64,000 nucleotides of DNA from Hymenobacter sp. YC55. GTDB lineage: Bacteria; Bacteroidota; Bacteroidia; Cytophagales; Hymenobacteraceae. The stretch is from contig NZ_JARNTX010000013.1 in assembly GCF_029433095.1 (NCBI RefSeq), positions 1 through 64,000 of the forward strand. The letters run 5' to 3'. Both the position numbers and the translations under genes were made by a program. Shown piece after piece: positions 45,345-53,336 of this stretch. Each line of letters opens with the position of its first letter. Within the stretch, counting starts at the first letter, position 1. Below the pieces are notes generated by a model. The model was not told the DNA's origin. It made no database searches and saw only the letters and a program-made list of their open reading frames with translations.

Positions 45345-45552
45345 CTACTCAGAGTAGCGCAGGAGGTAGCTTGCCCCGCAGGGGCATTGCGGGATCAGCT
45401 TTAACGGTTGCTGTGTAATTTCCTGCCGGGCTTTTTCCACAATGGCCATCCCCGCGTCCTGTCCTGCCAGCCGCCGCGGCACCTGCCGTTCACTCGAAGC
45501 GCTGGTCGCAGGCGTTGTCGAGAAAGAGGAGGGCCCGGTTTGCGTCTTTCAT
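45345..45552 (-). pseudogene. YjdJ-type GNAT acetyltransferase relic
   Basis: The ATG at 45552 overlaps the pirin stop (ATGA), implying translational coupling. The piece starts 'MKDANRALLFLDNACDQRFE', like the N-terminus of small YjdJ-type acetyltransferases ('...QRFELxVDG'), then hits a stop. In another frame follow 'EVPRRLAGQDAGMAIVEKAR' and 'LKLIPQCPA', matching the acetyl-CoA region of the same family, and in a third frame 'SYLLRYSE' before a TAG at 45345. About 30 residues in the middle are missing. So this is a once-coupled gene broken by deletion and frameshifts. Confidence 0.7.
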
Positions 45553-46439
45553 GATTGGATTGCCAGGGGCTGGTAATGAATCTGGCCGTACTTGCCAGCA
45601 AAAAAATCCTCGTAGGCCTCGGCGATTTCTGCGTGGCTGTTCATGATGAAGGGGCCCTGCGCCACCATGGGCTCGGTGTAAGGCTCCCCGCCGAAGAGCA
45701 GCACATCGGTGGGGGTGATGCTGGTGCTGGTAAACGTAAGCACGGTTTCGTTGGGCGCCACGACCAGCAGTTCACTCTGGCCGTAGGCGCGGCCGTTAAC
45801 CAGCACGGCATCACCCGGCACGAAGGCGGCGTATTCGAGGCCGGGTTTCATAAGCCAGCGAAAGCTAGCTTTGGGGTTGAGCTGCAGGTGGTAAAGATAC
45901 TGCTGGCTGAAAGTTTTCACGGGCGAAGCAGTATCGCCGAACGAGCCGATAACAATGCGCAGCCGCCCAGCTTCCGCGGGCAAGTCAACTACGGGAATGT
46001 CCTGCGGGTGCAGGGCTAGGTATTCCGGCGCCTCCGCCTTGACACTGCTGGGTAGGTTGATCCAGAACTGCACGGCGTGCAGCACGCCCCCTTCCGCTTG
46101 AAAGCGGGGGCTGGGATTTTCGTCGTGCATGACGCCGCGGCCCGCTTTCATCCACTGGGCTCCGCCTGCCTCCACTATCCCGTGCTGGCCGTTGCTGTCG
46201 TAATGCTCCAGAGACCCACTGAACAGGTAAGTGAAGGTGGCAATGCCCCGGTGCGGGTGAGCAAACTCGCCCGTAGGCGCTTGGGGGGCTTTCGCCTGAT
46301 GGCTAGTTGGGTAGAGGTGATCCAGAAATACAAAGTGGCCGACCGATTGCAAGGCTTGGCTTGGCAGGAGGCGGTTAACCAGCAGGTCGCCCACTTTGGC
46401 ATTCACGCCACTATAACGAGTTACGCTTGCCTTTTCCAT
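45549..46439 (-). CDS. pirin-family protein
   Basis: 296-aa bicupin of the pirin family. The N-terminal cupin has metal ligands in 'FAHPHRGIATFTYLFSGSLE' and 'GRGVMHDENP'. Some pirins act as quercetin dioxygenases, others bind regulators; which applies here is open. The length and double-cupin layout fit the family. A TTGAC-N4-GTCAA palindrome lies 97 bp before the start, and a -7-like minus-strand CATCTTTG at 46482-46489. The downstream coupled GNAT gene is decayed. Confidence 0.93.
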   Translation of the reverse strand: MEKASVTRYSGVNAKVGDLLVNRLLPSQALQSVGHFVFLDHLYPTSHQAKAPQAPTGEFAHPHRGIATFTYLFSGSLEHYDSNGQHGIVEAGGAQWMKAGRGVMHDENPSPRFQAEGGVLHAVQFWINLPSSVKAEAPEYLALHPQDIPVVDLPAEAGRLRIVIGSFGDTASPVKTFSQQYLYHLQLNPKASFRWLMKPGLEYAAFVPGDAVLVNGRAYGQSELLVVAPNETVLTFTSTSITPTDVLLFGGEPYTEPMVAQGPFIMNSHAEIAEAYEDFFAGKYGQIHYQPLAIQS

Positions 46440-46535
46440 TCTCTTTGTTGGTTGTTAGCCTGAACGAAGCCGTTGACCCTGCAAAGATGAGGGGGCACCC
46501 TGCCCGTTTTCCTTGATGAATGCCAGGAAATTACC

Positions 46536-46549
46536 TTGACTTACGTCAA
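46536..46549. promoter_or_regulatory. Crp/Fnr-type palindrome upstream of pirin
   Basis: TTGACTTACGTCAA has perfect 5-bp arms with a 4-bp spacer, like the sites at 42052 and 50613. It lies 97 bp before the pirin start codon. Confidence 0.6.
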
Positions 46550-46978
46550 TGAAATGACCAGGGTAGGCCATCACGTAGGTGGTTTAGTTTAACCTTGCTG
46601 GGTTGGCCGCGGGGCAGACGCTCACTGCTTTGGCATACGGGCTGGAGAACCCGGCAGCAGCAGGGACGCCTACCTTGGCGGCTAGCCAAGAATACTTCGT
46701 AGCGTTGATGAGTTAACTTTTCCGGCAGCAGCTGGACAATTGCTCTTTACAAGGATGCAAAGGCTTACCCTAAAGCGAGGCAGTGGTAGGGAACATTAAT
46801 GCTCGGGCTTCGACAAGCCGACTGCTATCGGTGACAAAAGTAATGTTGCCGTCCGCATGGAAAGAACATGACAAGGAGTACGGCACCCAGTTTGTGGTTT
46901 CAAAGACGGTGGTGCTGGCGGATAAGTCATGCAGGTGCGACAAGCGTTTCTAACGCCACGAAACGGGTTGGGTTGCTT

Positions 46979-47017
46979 CTAGGTGGGGTAGCGCCTCCCG
47001 TCCCTCCCCCCACCTAG
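46979..47017 (-). terminator. hairpin downstream of the kinase-like/barrel gene
   Basis: CTAGGTGGGG (46979-46988) and CCCCACCTAG (47008-47017) are exact reverse complements, 34 bp beyond the stop at 47052. No U-tract follows on the minus strand, so this is a weak terminator candidate. Confidence 0.45.
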
Positions 47018-47051
47018 AGTACCTTTCAACGGAGAATAGCGCGTCCGAAAA

Positions 47052-49646
47052 TCAAAAGAAGAAGCCAACCCGTACCAAGGGTAGTCGGTCCTCGCGGGAG
47101 AAGCCATAAATCCCCACTACAATAACTCGTGGGAAGGGCTGCAACCATACGCCGCCGCCGTAGCCGCGGTGCCAGGTGGTGGACTGCTCCCCTTCTTGCC
47201 ATACCCGGCCCGTGTCATGGAAGCCCAGCACCCCCACATCAGCCGAGAGCAGCACCGTATGGAAGCTGCCGAGGCGGGCGCGCACTTCCGCGTTATGATA
47301 CAAGGCGCTAGCGCCGGCAAAGCGGGTGCGGCGGAAGCCCCGCAGGTTACTAAGGCCGCCTAGGGTAGCGGCCTGAAAAAACTCGTACTGGCGAAAGTTT
47401 ATGGTGGCGCCCACTCGTGTTGCTAGGGTCAGGCGGGGCCAGGGCGTCCAGAAACCTGTGGCTTCCGAGTTCAGCCGCGAAACCGGCCGGGCGGCGGAGT
47501 TGAGGGCGCCAAGCCCGGTGTATTCGGTGCGCCAGTACACTCCTCTGGTTGGTTGCCAAGCAGCATCGCGGCTATCGTAGCGGTAGCCTAGCTGCACCCC
47601 GGCGTAATGCTGGGCATGGTACAGCGGGTTCGAATGGTCTGCCGGAAAGTTCTGATCGAGGTAGCGGCCGGGGGTGCGCTCGACTTCCACTGACTGGTAG
47701 AGGGGGCCGGCGTACACTTGCTGGTGCACCCCAATTTGCCGGCGCAGCTGCGCCTGCAACGCAACGTTGCGAAACCGCACTCGGTAGTAGCTGATGTTCT
47801 GGGACTGATCCAGGCGGGTATCGTTGCCAAGGCCAAAGAAGTTGCGCACATAGTTGGGCGCCTGCACCTCGGCCTTGAGTTGCACGTCCTGACGACCTAG
47901 CAAGTGGCGAAAGTCGCCTTGGTAGGAAAAGCTGAAGGCCCCGGTTTGCAGGGCCACGTTGCCTTGCAGACGGTGCACGCTGGCCCAGGGCTCTTTGCGA
48001 AAACCCGGTCGCCGCACTTCCAGGCCCAGCCCGAGAAAGACGCCGTCATCGAGGTTATAGCCCCAGGGCAACAAGGGTGCGAGGTAGGGGTAGCGGTACG
48101 CCCGCCGGTTGTACTGGTTGACAGTTGAATCGGTGGCCGTGCGGTTTTGGGCTTCCGGTCCGAGCTGCAAGTCGTTGTTGGTACGCGTATCATATACCAC
48201 TGTTTTGCGCGCCAGCCCCCGGACCCGGGAGCTGTCGGTGATGAGGTCGTGGCCCGGGCCCCCGATCAGGCGGACGCGGATGCCCCGGGACACCTGACCC
48301 CGCACTTGCACTACATCGTCGCCGGCTCCGGCATACAGGCGGATTTCCCGGGTCTCGGCTGCTAGAAACACCCGGTCGTAGAGGGGCGGGGCCATCGGCT
48401 CGGTTAACGCATAAGAGCGCACACGCGTGCGTTCTTCATCCAGCCGCTCGACCTGGAACCGCTCGGCTTGATCGGAACCCGTGACGTCCACTTCCTGGGC
48501 CAGGAAGGAGTAGTACTGCTCAGCGTAGCTGGGCAGGGCGTTGCGGTGCGTTTTGAGCTGGGTTGCAATCCTGGGGCCCGACCAGCGGTACACGGAATCC
48601 GGCAAGCAATGCAGGGCCTGGCTTATAACGGAATCGGAGAGGCGGGTTTGCAGCTCCCGGGCCAGGGCCACCCACTCGGTGCGGGATAGCTCATTGAGAA
48701 AGCTGCGGTCGAAGTAGCGCCCGTTGAACATAAAGGTATTGACGTTGCGCAAGGTCCCGTCGAAGCCCTGGATTTTGGGCAGAATCCACTCCCGGCTGGC
48801 GATATTGGGGATCAAGCCCTGGTTAACAAAGTACACCTGGTCCCGGTCGCGGGGCAAGGCCCGCAGCAGCAGCCCGCCTTGGGGCTGGGGGTAGGCCAGC
48901 CAACGCCACTGGTCGTCGTGCCGGTCCCAGTCTCCGAGTACCAGGTCGAGCAGACGCGCCCGCAGCAGTTCACGCTGATCGACCCGGTTGTGCGGATCTT
49001 GACGGAGCAGCGCTAGCACGTGCTCAGTGCTGTAGCTTTTCACCCGCGTGGAGTTACCAAACTGAGCGGGCGCCCCGGGGTCACGCTCCTCTAGCAAGGC
49101 CAAGGTGTTAGCAAAGTCGGTTCGAAACTCGCCTAGGCGGGCATCGTCGGGCACGTACACCAGCACCGGATTGGTGTGCCCTACGCCCGCCGCTTGAGCG
49201 AGCAGCGGCACGGTCAACGCCCCGTAGGGGTGCGAGGCCGATATCTGGTCCTGCACTACTTTGGCGGCCAAGGTATGGCGGAGCTCCTGCTGGATAACCT
49301 GCTCGGTGCTTTTCTCCACCGAGCGCAGCACGTATTCCTGCCCATTAGCAGCCCGCAACCGCAAGGATTTGGTTTGCTGCCCACCCCCCCGGCGGAGCGG
49401 GGTTAGGCCTCCCTGGGAGGTAGCCAAATTCAGCAGAGGCACATGCACGGGCTGTTGCCATTCCTGGCGATAGTTGGCACCCAGCAGCAGGGTCTTGAAG
49501 CCGGTGGCTTGATACTGCGAGCTGGCGCGCACCACCACACTATCCTGGACTTGAAAAGGCGCCGAAGGCGTCGGCCCTTGGCCCCACGCAACGCCGGGGC
49601 ACGCGAGGCCGCACCAGGCAAAAAAAACGAACAGACGAGTGGCCAT
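47052..49646 (-). CDS. outer membrane protein joining a kinase-like domain to an Omp85-type barrel
   Basis: 864-aa exported protein. The signal peptide is residues 1-25 (ends near 'VAWGQG'; ATG 49646 preferred to a TTG at 49673). Residues about 75-360 carry a pattern like Fam20/HipA/PI-kinase folds: a beta-3-like Lys in 'EYVLRSVEK' (K112), 'DLVLGDWDRHDDQW' (D241, H243), and 'PRDRDQVYF' (D267/D269) at the metal-binding position. Residues about 520-864 look like a BamA/TamA surface-antigen barrel with 'LSNLRGFRRTRFAG' and the C-terminal 'RVGFFF'. A bridging part has 'GAGDDVVQVRG' and 'GGPGHDLITD'. Function unknown; a periplasmic kinase tethered to a barrel is possible. It forms an operon with the adaptor before it. 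Confidence 0.8.
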   Translation of the reverse strand: MATRLFVFFAWCGLACPGVAWGQGPTPSAPFQVQDSVVVRASSQYQATGFKTLLLGANYRQEWQQPVHVPLLNLATSQGGLTPLRRGGGQQTKSLRLRAANGQEYVLRSVEKSTEQVIQQELRHTLAAKVVQDQISASHPYGALTVPLLAQAAGVGHTNPVLVYVPDDARLGEFRTDFANTLALLEERDPGAPAQFGNSTRVKSYSTEHVLALLRQDPHNRVDQRELLRARLLDLVLGDWDRHDDQWRWLAYPQPQGGLLLRALPRDRDQVYFVNQGLIPNIASREWILPKIQGFDGTLRNVNTFMFNGRYFDRSFLNELSRTEWVALARELQTRLSDSVISQALHCLPDSVYRWSGPRIATQLKTHRNALPSYAEQYYSFLAQEVDVTGSDQAERFQVERLDEERTRVRSYALTEPMAPPLYDRVFLAAETREIRLYAGAGDDVVQVRGQVSRGIRVRLIGGPGHDLITDSSRVRGLARKTVVYDTRTNNDLQLGPEAQNRTATDSTVNQYNRRAYRYPYLAPLLPWGYNLDDGVFLGLGLEVRRPGFRKEPWASVHRLQGNVALQTGAFSFSYQGDFRHLLGRQDVQLKAEVQAPNYVRNFFGLGNDTRLDQSQNISYYRVRFRNVALQAQLRRQIGVHQQVYAGPLYQSVEVERTPGRYLDQNFPADHSNPLYHAQHYAGVQLGYRYDSRDAAWQPTRGVYWRTEYTGLGALNSAARPVSRLNSEATGFWTPWPRLTLATRVGATINFRQYEFFQAATLGGLSNLRGFRRTRFAGASALYHNAEVRARLGSFHTVLLSADVGVLGFHDTGRVWQEGEQSTTWHRGYGGGVWLQPFPRVIVVGIYGFSREDRLPLVRVGFFF

Positions 49647-49677
49647 CAGCAGGCGAGACGTAGAGGTAGGCAATAGC

Positions 49678-50376
49678 TTAATTTTTAGAAATTAACGGCC
49701 GCGCTGGCAACTTCACAAAAGCATGCATTTGCGGGGTAATCAGCACACGGCCATGGTTAGGGATCCGCATCAGCAGGGTAGGATGGGAAGCAACGGAAGC
49801 AACTTGTACTACGCTGCCGCGAAAGCGCTGCGTGGGCAGCTCCGCCACGTAAACCGCCAGGGTATCGTGGTCATTCAGGGCCTGAGCTTGGGCAAGGGAC
49901 AGGGGCACTGCTAGGTGCACCGCCGACCAATCCTGCAGCATTGCCACGGATTGTCTCTGGTGCACCGGGCGGCCCACCTCTACGCGGCGGGCCGTGATGA
50001 TGCCGGCCGCCGGGCTAAAGATAAATCCGCGGGTTAACTGCCGCGCAGCTAACTGTGAGTCAGCGTCGAGCTTCACCAGGATTTGGCCAGCTTGCACCGC
50101 CTGCCCATCCTGAAAATACACTTGCTTGACATAACCTGAAAGAGGGGATACCACGGGCCAGCTTCGTTGCGGTTGGGGAGTGCCAGCGGCCACATACCCC
50201 GTAGGACAAGACCGCTGGGCAAGTTGATTTGCTGTCTCAGTCGGGGAAAGCGACGGGGAGCTGGGAGGCAGCTTGTGGCGCGCGATGCGCTTCTCCTGGC
50301 AGCAACAAGCCACTACGCCAAGCCAACCGAGTGCAACGAGCTTAAGAAAAAGCGAGTGAAGCAGGTGATATCGCAT
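49678..50376 (-). CDS. HlyD/MFP-like periplasmic adaptor lipoprotein
   Basis: 232-aa protein with a lipoprotein signal ('LGVVAC', Cys24) and the barrel-sandwich of membrane-fusion proteins: 'PLSGYVKQVYFQDGQAVQAG' then 'QILVKLDADS', and a returning half 'GIITARRVEVGRPVHQRQSV'. The long alpha-hairpin of efflux adaptors is replaced by a very short link, so it probably cannot reach a TolC partner. The tail has 'VLITPQMHAFVKLP'. The kinase-like/barrel gene starts 31 bp later, so they probably work together in the envelope. A Crp/Fnr-type site lies about 240 bp upstream. Confidence 0.8.
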   Translation of the reverse strand: MRYHLLHSLFLKLVALGWLGVVACCCQEKRIARHKLPPSSPSLSPTETANQLAQRSCPTGYVAAGTPQPQRSWPVVSPLSGYVKQVYFQDGQAVQAGQILVKLDADSQLAARQLTRGFIFSPAAGIITARRVEVGRPVHQRQSVAMLQDWSAVHLAVPLSLAQAQALNDHDTLAVYVAELPTQRFRGSVVQVASVASHPTLLMRIPNHGRVLITPQMHAFVKLPARPLISKN

Positions 50377-50924
50377 ACAATTCGTCTGGCCAATGCAGGA
50401 CGCCCATCCACTGCCTATTTAACGCGGGGTTGGCAGATGCCGCGGGGACGGCGCTAAGTACCAGCGTAACTTATTAGCCTTTCTATTAGCCTGATGCGGA
50501 CCGGACAGTAACCATAAAGCCACTAAGGCCTTGCCACTGCTAGGGTGAGCCTCTAGCCCAAATTTCAAGTAAAACTGCCTGGTAAAGATGTCGGTAAACC
50601 CGCAGCCAAGCGTTGACATAAGTCAAGAAATTATCTCTAGTTACGCCCCGGTTTAGCACTTAAACATTCTTTCTCCTCCCGGCTGCTATTTATCTACAAG
50701 GTCAAGTGAGCGTCAATAAACAGGTTGCCTTAGCAGCGGCCAGTACCCCTGGACCAGTAGCTTGGTTAAGTGATTACCTCCTTAGGCAGCCATGTGTAAA
50801 CTTGCCTTGTTACCTATAGGATGCAGAATTGGATGGCGGCGTTGGGTCCGTAATCACCACTTCAACATTAGGTCCGATACCTGTTCCGGTGGATTCTACA
50901 AGCCGAGGAACTTGGCGGCATTGC
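50377..50924. other. gene-free region with a Crp/Fnr-type site
   Basis: About 550 bp. It contains the palindrome at 50613-50626. Small open frames look like chance. Confidence 0.5.
50613..50626. promoter_or_regulatory. Crp/Fnr-type palindrome
   Basis: TTGACATAAGTCAA, the same 14 bp as the core of the site at 42052-42067. It may serve the adaptor/kinase-barrel operon (minus strand), with a poor -7-like GAAATTTG at 50562-50569. Confidence 0.55.
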
Positions 50925-51058
50925 AGCGCTTGACGTCATCGAGGGCCTTGTTAAAAAACGGCCAAAAAGAAGAAGCGCTCCGAACCTATCAACAATCTGT
51001 CGATCTCAATCCGGCGAATCAGAATGGGAAAAAAGTGCTAGAGCGAATGGAAAACTAG
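50925..51058 (+). pseudogene. C-terminal TPR relic
   Basis: The frame ends 'ALLKNGQKEEALRTYQQSVD' then 'LNPANQNGKKVLERMEN' and a stop, the typical end of a TPR unit as found at the C-terminus of many Bacteroidota serine hydrolases. The preceding sequence in frame has no domain, and no proper start is seen, so I read it as the tail of a lost gene. A tiny functional TPR protein is unlikely. Confidence 0.55.
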
Positions 51059-51912
51059 TTGGGGCTAGGCAGCTGGGGGATAAGGAAGAAGTTGCATCTT
51101 TCCCAATTGAATGATCTAGCCGACCGCAAGCTAGGAGTTCAGTTTGTGGCTTACCAAAGTGCTCACCAGTCTTCCCCTTACGAACGGCACCTTCGGCGTA
51201 CAGACGCACTTGCCGGCCTTCTGCCTTATTGGAAGGAAGAAGCGCTTACCATTGGCGACCAGCCCCTAGCACAGAAGTAATCGGCTCCCAGCTTAGCGGT
51301 AATCTTACAAATTCTATCTTATATCATTTACTTGAACGCCCGTGACTGTTGCAGAACTGCAGCAATGGATCAAATTGCTCGCAGCAGCGAATAAAGCAGG
51401 TTAACAAGTCTGTTTAGCGCTACAATTTTTGGTGAAACAGTGTTCGGCAGATAGGGTTCTGCAACAACCACGGGGGCTCTAGAAAAGATACAGCGAGCAA
51501 CCCAAGGGTTATTAACCGAATCGGCTGCCCGTCCCGCTTTCTAGTAAAAACGCGGGCATCTAATCTGGCGGCGGCAACCCGCTGGGCTATCTGATGCGCT
51601 TGCCAGGCGAGAAGGTAATGCTCGACAAGGAGATGATTCCTATCAACTAAACCCTCTTGGCTGCTGCAGAGCATTGAGCACAAGACCTACCTACTGCGAA
51701 AGTGGATTGATAAGGAAGTGGAAGCGGGAAAAAAGCGCTTTTCCTGTCTCTTATTCGCTGCTTTGCCGCCTCCAGAGACGGAATGAAACTTCTGCGACTG
51801 CCCCTGCCAGTAAAAAGACGGGCAAAACAAAAATCTAAAGTGGTAGGTGAGCCCACCTTGGAGGGCAGGGCAGCAGAAAAGGTAAGAGTTGGGAGAGCGA
51901 GGGCGTGATTTT
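51059..51912. other. gene-free region
   Basis: About 850 bp between the TPR relic and eboF. No recognisable gene on either strand; several short frames but none with family motifs. Confidence 0.5.
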
Positions 51913-51922
51913 TCACGCTCGC
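51897..51922 (-). terminator. eboF: hairpin over the eboF stop codon
   Basis: On the minus strand GCGAGCGTGA, a 4-5 nt A-loop and TCACGCCCTCGC form a stem that includes the TGA stop of eboF. It lacks a U-tract, but its position suggests the end of the ebo transcript. Confidence 0.4.
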
Positions 51923-53286
51923 AGGTGCGCCAGAATAACATCAAATACATCGGGGGCTATCAACGTATCGCCGGGAAGCAACTGCTTGCTGCGGCTCATC
52001 AGCAGCGGTCCTTCGGCAGGCGTATCGGGCGGGCGGCCGTGCGATCCTTTTACCAACGTGGCATCGAGGGGAATGATATCCATCAGCATGCGAAAGCCTA
52101 GCTTTTTGCGCAGCACTTTGAGCCCCACTTTCGGCAGCAGGAACTTGATGTTGGGGTCGGTAAACATCTCGACCGGGTCGTAGCCGGGTTTACGATGAAT
52201 GTCCACGATGCGGGCAAAATCCGGCGCTTTGGCGTCGTCCAGCCAGTAATAATACGTAAACCAAGCCCCTTTTTCGGCTATAGCGACTAGTTCCCCGGCC
52301 CGGGAATGGTCTAGGTGATAAGTTGCTTTTTCTTCGGGACCAATAACCTTTTCCACGCCGGGCACCTTTTCTAGCAACTGCCGGACCGCGGCGAGCTTAG
52401 ATAAATCGTTGACGTAGATATGGGCTAACTGGTGGTCAGCCAGGGCAAACGCCTGGCAGGTGCCGGCGTCCAAAAGTTCCAAGCCTCGCTCTTCGCGAAT
52501 CGACAAGTACCCGTTTTCGCGCAGCACGCGGTTCAGGTGTACCGGCCGCGAAGCCGCGGCAATGCCGTACTCGGACAAAAATATTACCTGGGCGCCTCTG
52601 CCCTCAAAGTAAGTGGCTAGCTTCTCGCATTCCTGATCGATTTCGCGCAGGTCCCTCGCAACGCGGGCGTCGGCAGGGCCGTAGCGCTGGGCATTATAGT
52701 CGAGGTGGGGCAGATACACCAGCGTCAGGGTCGGGTCGTAGAGTTTGTCGGTCTCGATGGCGGCCTCGGCAATCCAGCGGCTGGAGTTGATGGTGGTGCG
52801 CGGCCCCCAGAACTCGAATAGCGGGAACGTACCTAGTTTGGCTTCCAATTGCGTACGTAGCTCCATTGGATACGTGTAGCAATCGGGCATTTTGCGCCCA
52901 TCGGACAAGTACTGCGGTCGGGGGGTAACCGTGTAGTCGGCTGAACTATACATGGCATACCACCAGCAGATATTGGCGCAGGTAAACGTCGGGTCTTCGG
53001 CCTTGGCTACTTCCCAAATCTTGGTGGCTTCTACTAGCTTGTTGGATTGGCGCCAGAGCTTGGGCTCACACTCGTCGCGGAAATACCACCCGTTGGCTAC
53101 AATGCCGTGCTCGGAAGGCCATTTGCCCGTGAGGTAGGTGGCTTGTACCGAGCAGGTTACCGCTGGCAGCACGTGTCCAACCGGTACTATCTTGGCAGCT
53201 TCGGACCACTTTTTTAGGAACGGAGTGTTTTCTCCTATGCTCGCGGGCGTTAAGCCCACAACATCAATCACGACTGTTTTACGCAT
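51913..53286 (-). CDS. eboF: EboF, alkaline-phosphatase-fold phosphodiesterase/pyrophosphatase
   Basis: 457-aa enzyme of the nucleotide pyrophosphatase/phosphodiesterase superfamily. It has the metal Asp in 'VVIDVVGLTP' (D8), the Thr nucleophile in 'PAVTCSVQATYLTG', 'WPSEHGIVANGWYF', 'YLPHLDYNAQRYGP', 'FLSEYGI' and 'DHQLAHIYV'. No signal peptide is seen, unlike many NPPs. It is the last gene of an operon in the order eboA-B-C-D-E-F known from cyanobacteria, eustigmatophyte plastids and Bacteroidota. ATG 53286 is chosen as it begins the first strand. The ebo pathway's product is not established; in cyanobacteria the cluster helps move the scytonemin monomer to the periplasm. Confidence 0.9.
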   Translation of the reverse strand: MRKTVVIDVVGLTPASIGENTPFLKKWSEAAKIVPVGHVLPAVTCSVQATYLTGKWPSEHGIVANGWYFRDECEPKLWRQSNKLVEATKIWEVAKAEDPTFTCANICWWYAMYSSADYTVTPRPQYLSDGRKMPDCYTYPMELRTQLEAKLGTFPLFEFWGPRTTINSSRWIAEAAIETDKLYDPTLTLVYLPHLDYNAQRYGPADARVARDLREIDQECEKLATYFEGRGAQVIFLSEYGIAAASRPVHLNRVLRENGYLSIREERGLELLDAGTCQAFALADHQLAHIYVNDLSKLAAVRQLLEKVPGVEKVIGPEEKATYHLDHSRAGELVAIAEKGAWFTYYYWLDDAKAPDFARIVDIHRKPGYDPVEMFTDPNIKFLLPKVGLKVLRKKLGFRMLMDIIPLDATLVKGSHGRPPDTPAEGPLLMSRSKQLLPGDTLIAPDVFDVILAHLRA

Positions 53287-53336
53287 ATAACCTTGAAAAT
53301 CTACTAGGGAATGCCCCAGCGCCACCGGCTTCGGGT

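Larger units (their letters stand above)
46440..47051. other. gene-free region with a Crp/Fnr-type site
   Basis: About 610 bp between pirin and the kinase-like/barrel gene. It holds the palindrome at 46536-46549 and the hairpin at 46979-47017. No gene recognised. Confidence 0.55.

Noticed and set aside
46979-47017. Strong rho-independent terminator
   Set aside because: The stem is good but no U-tract follows on the relevant strand, so it is listed only as a weak candidate.
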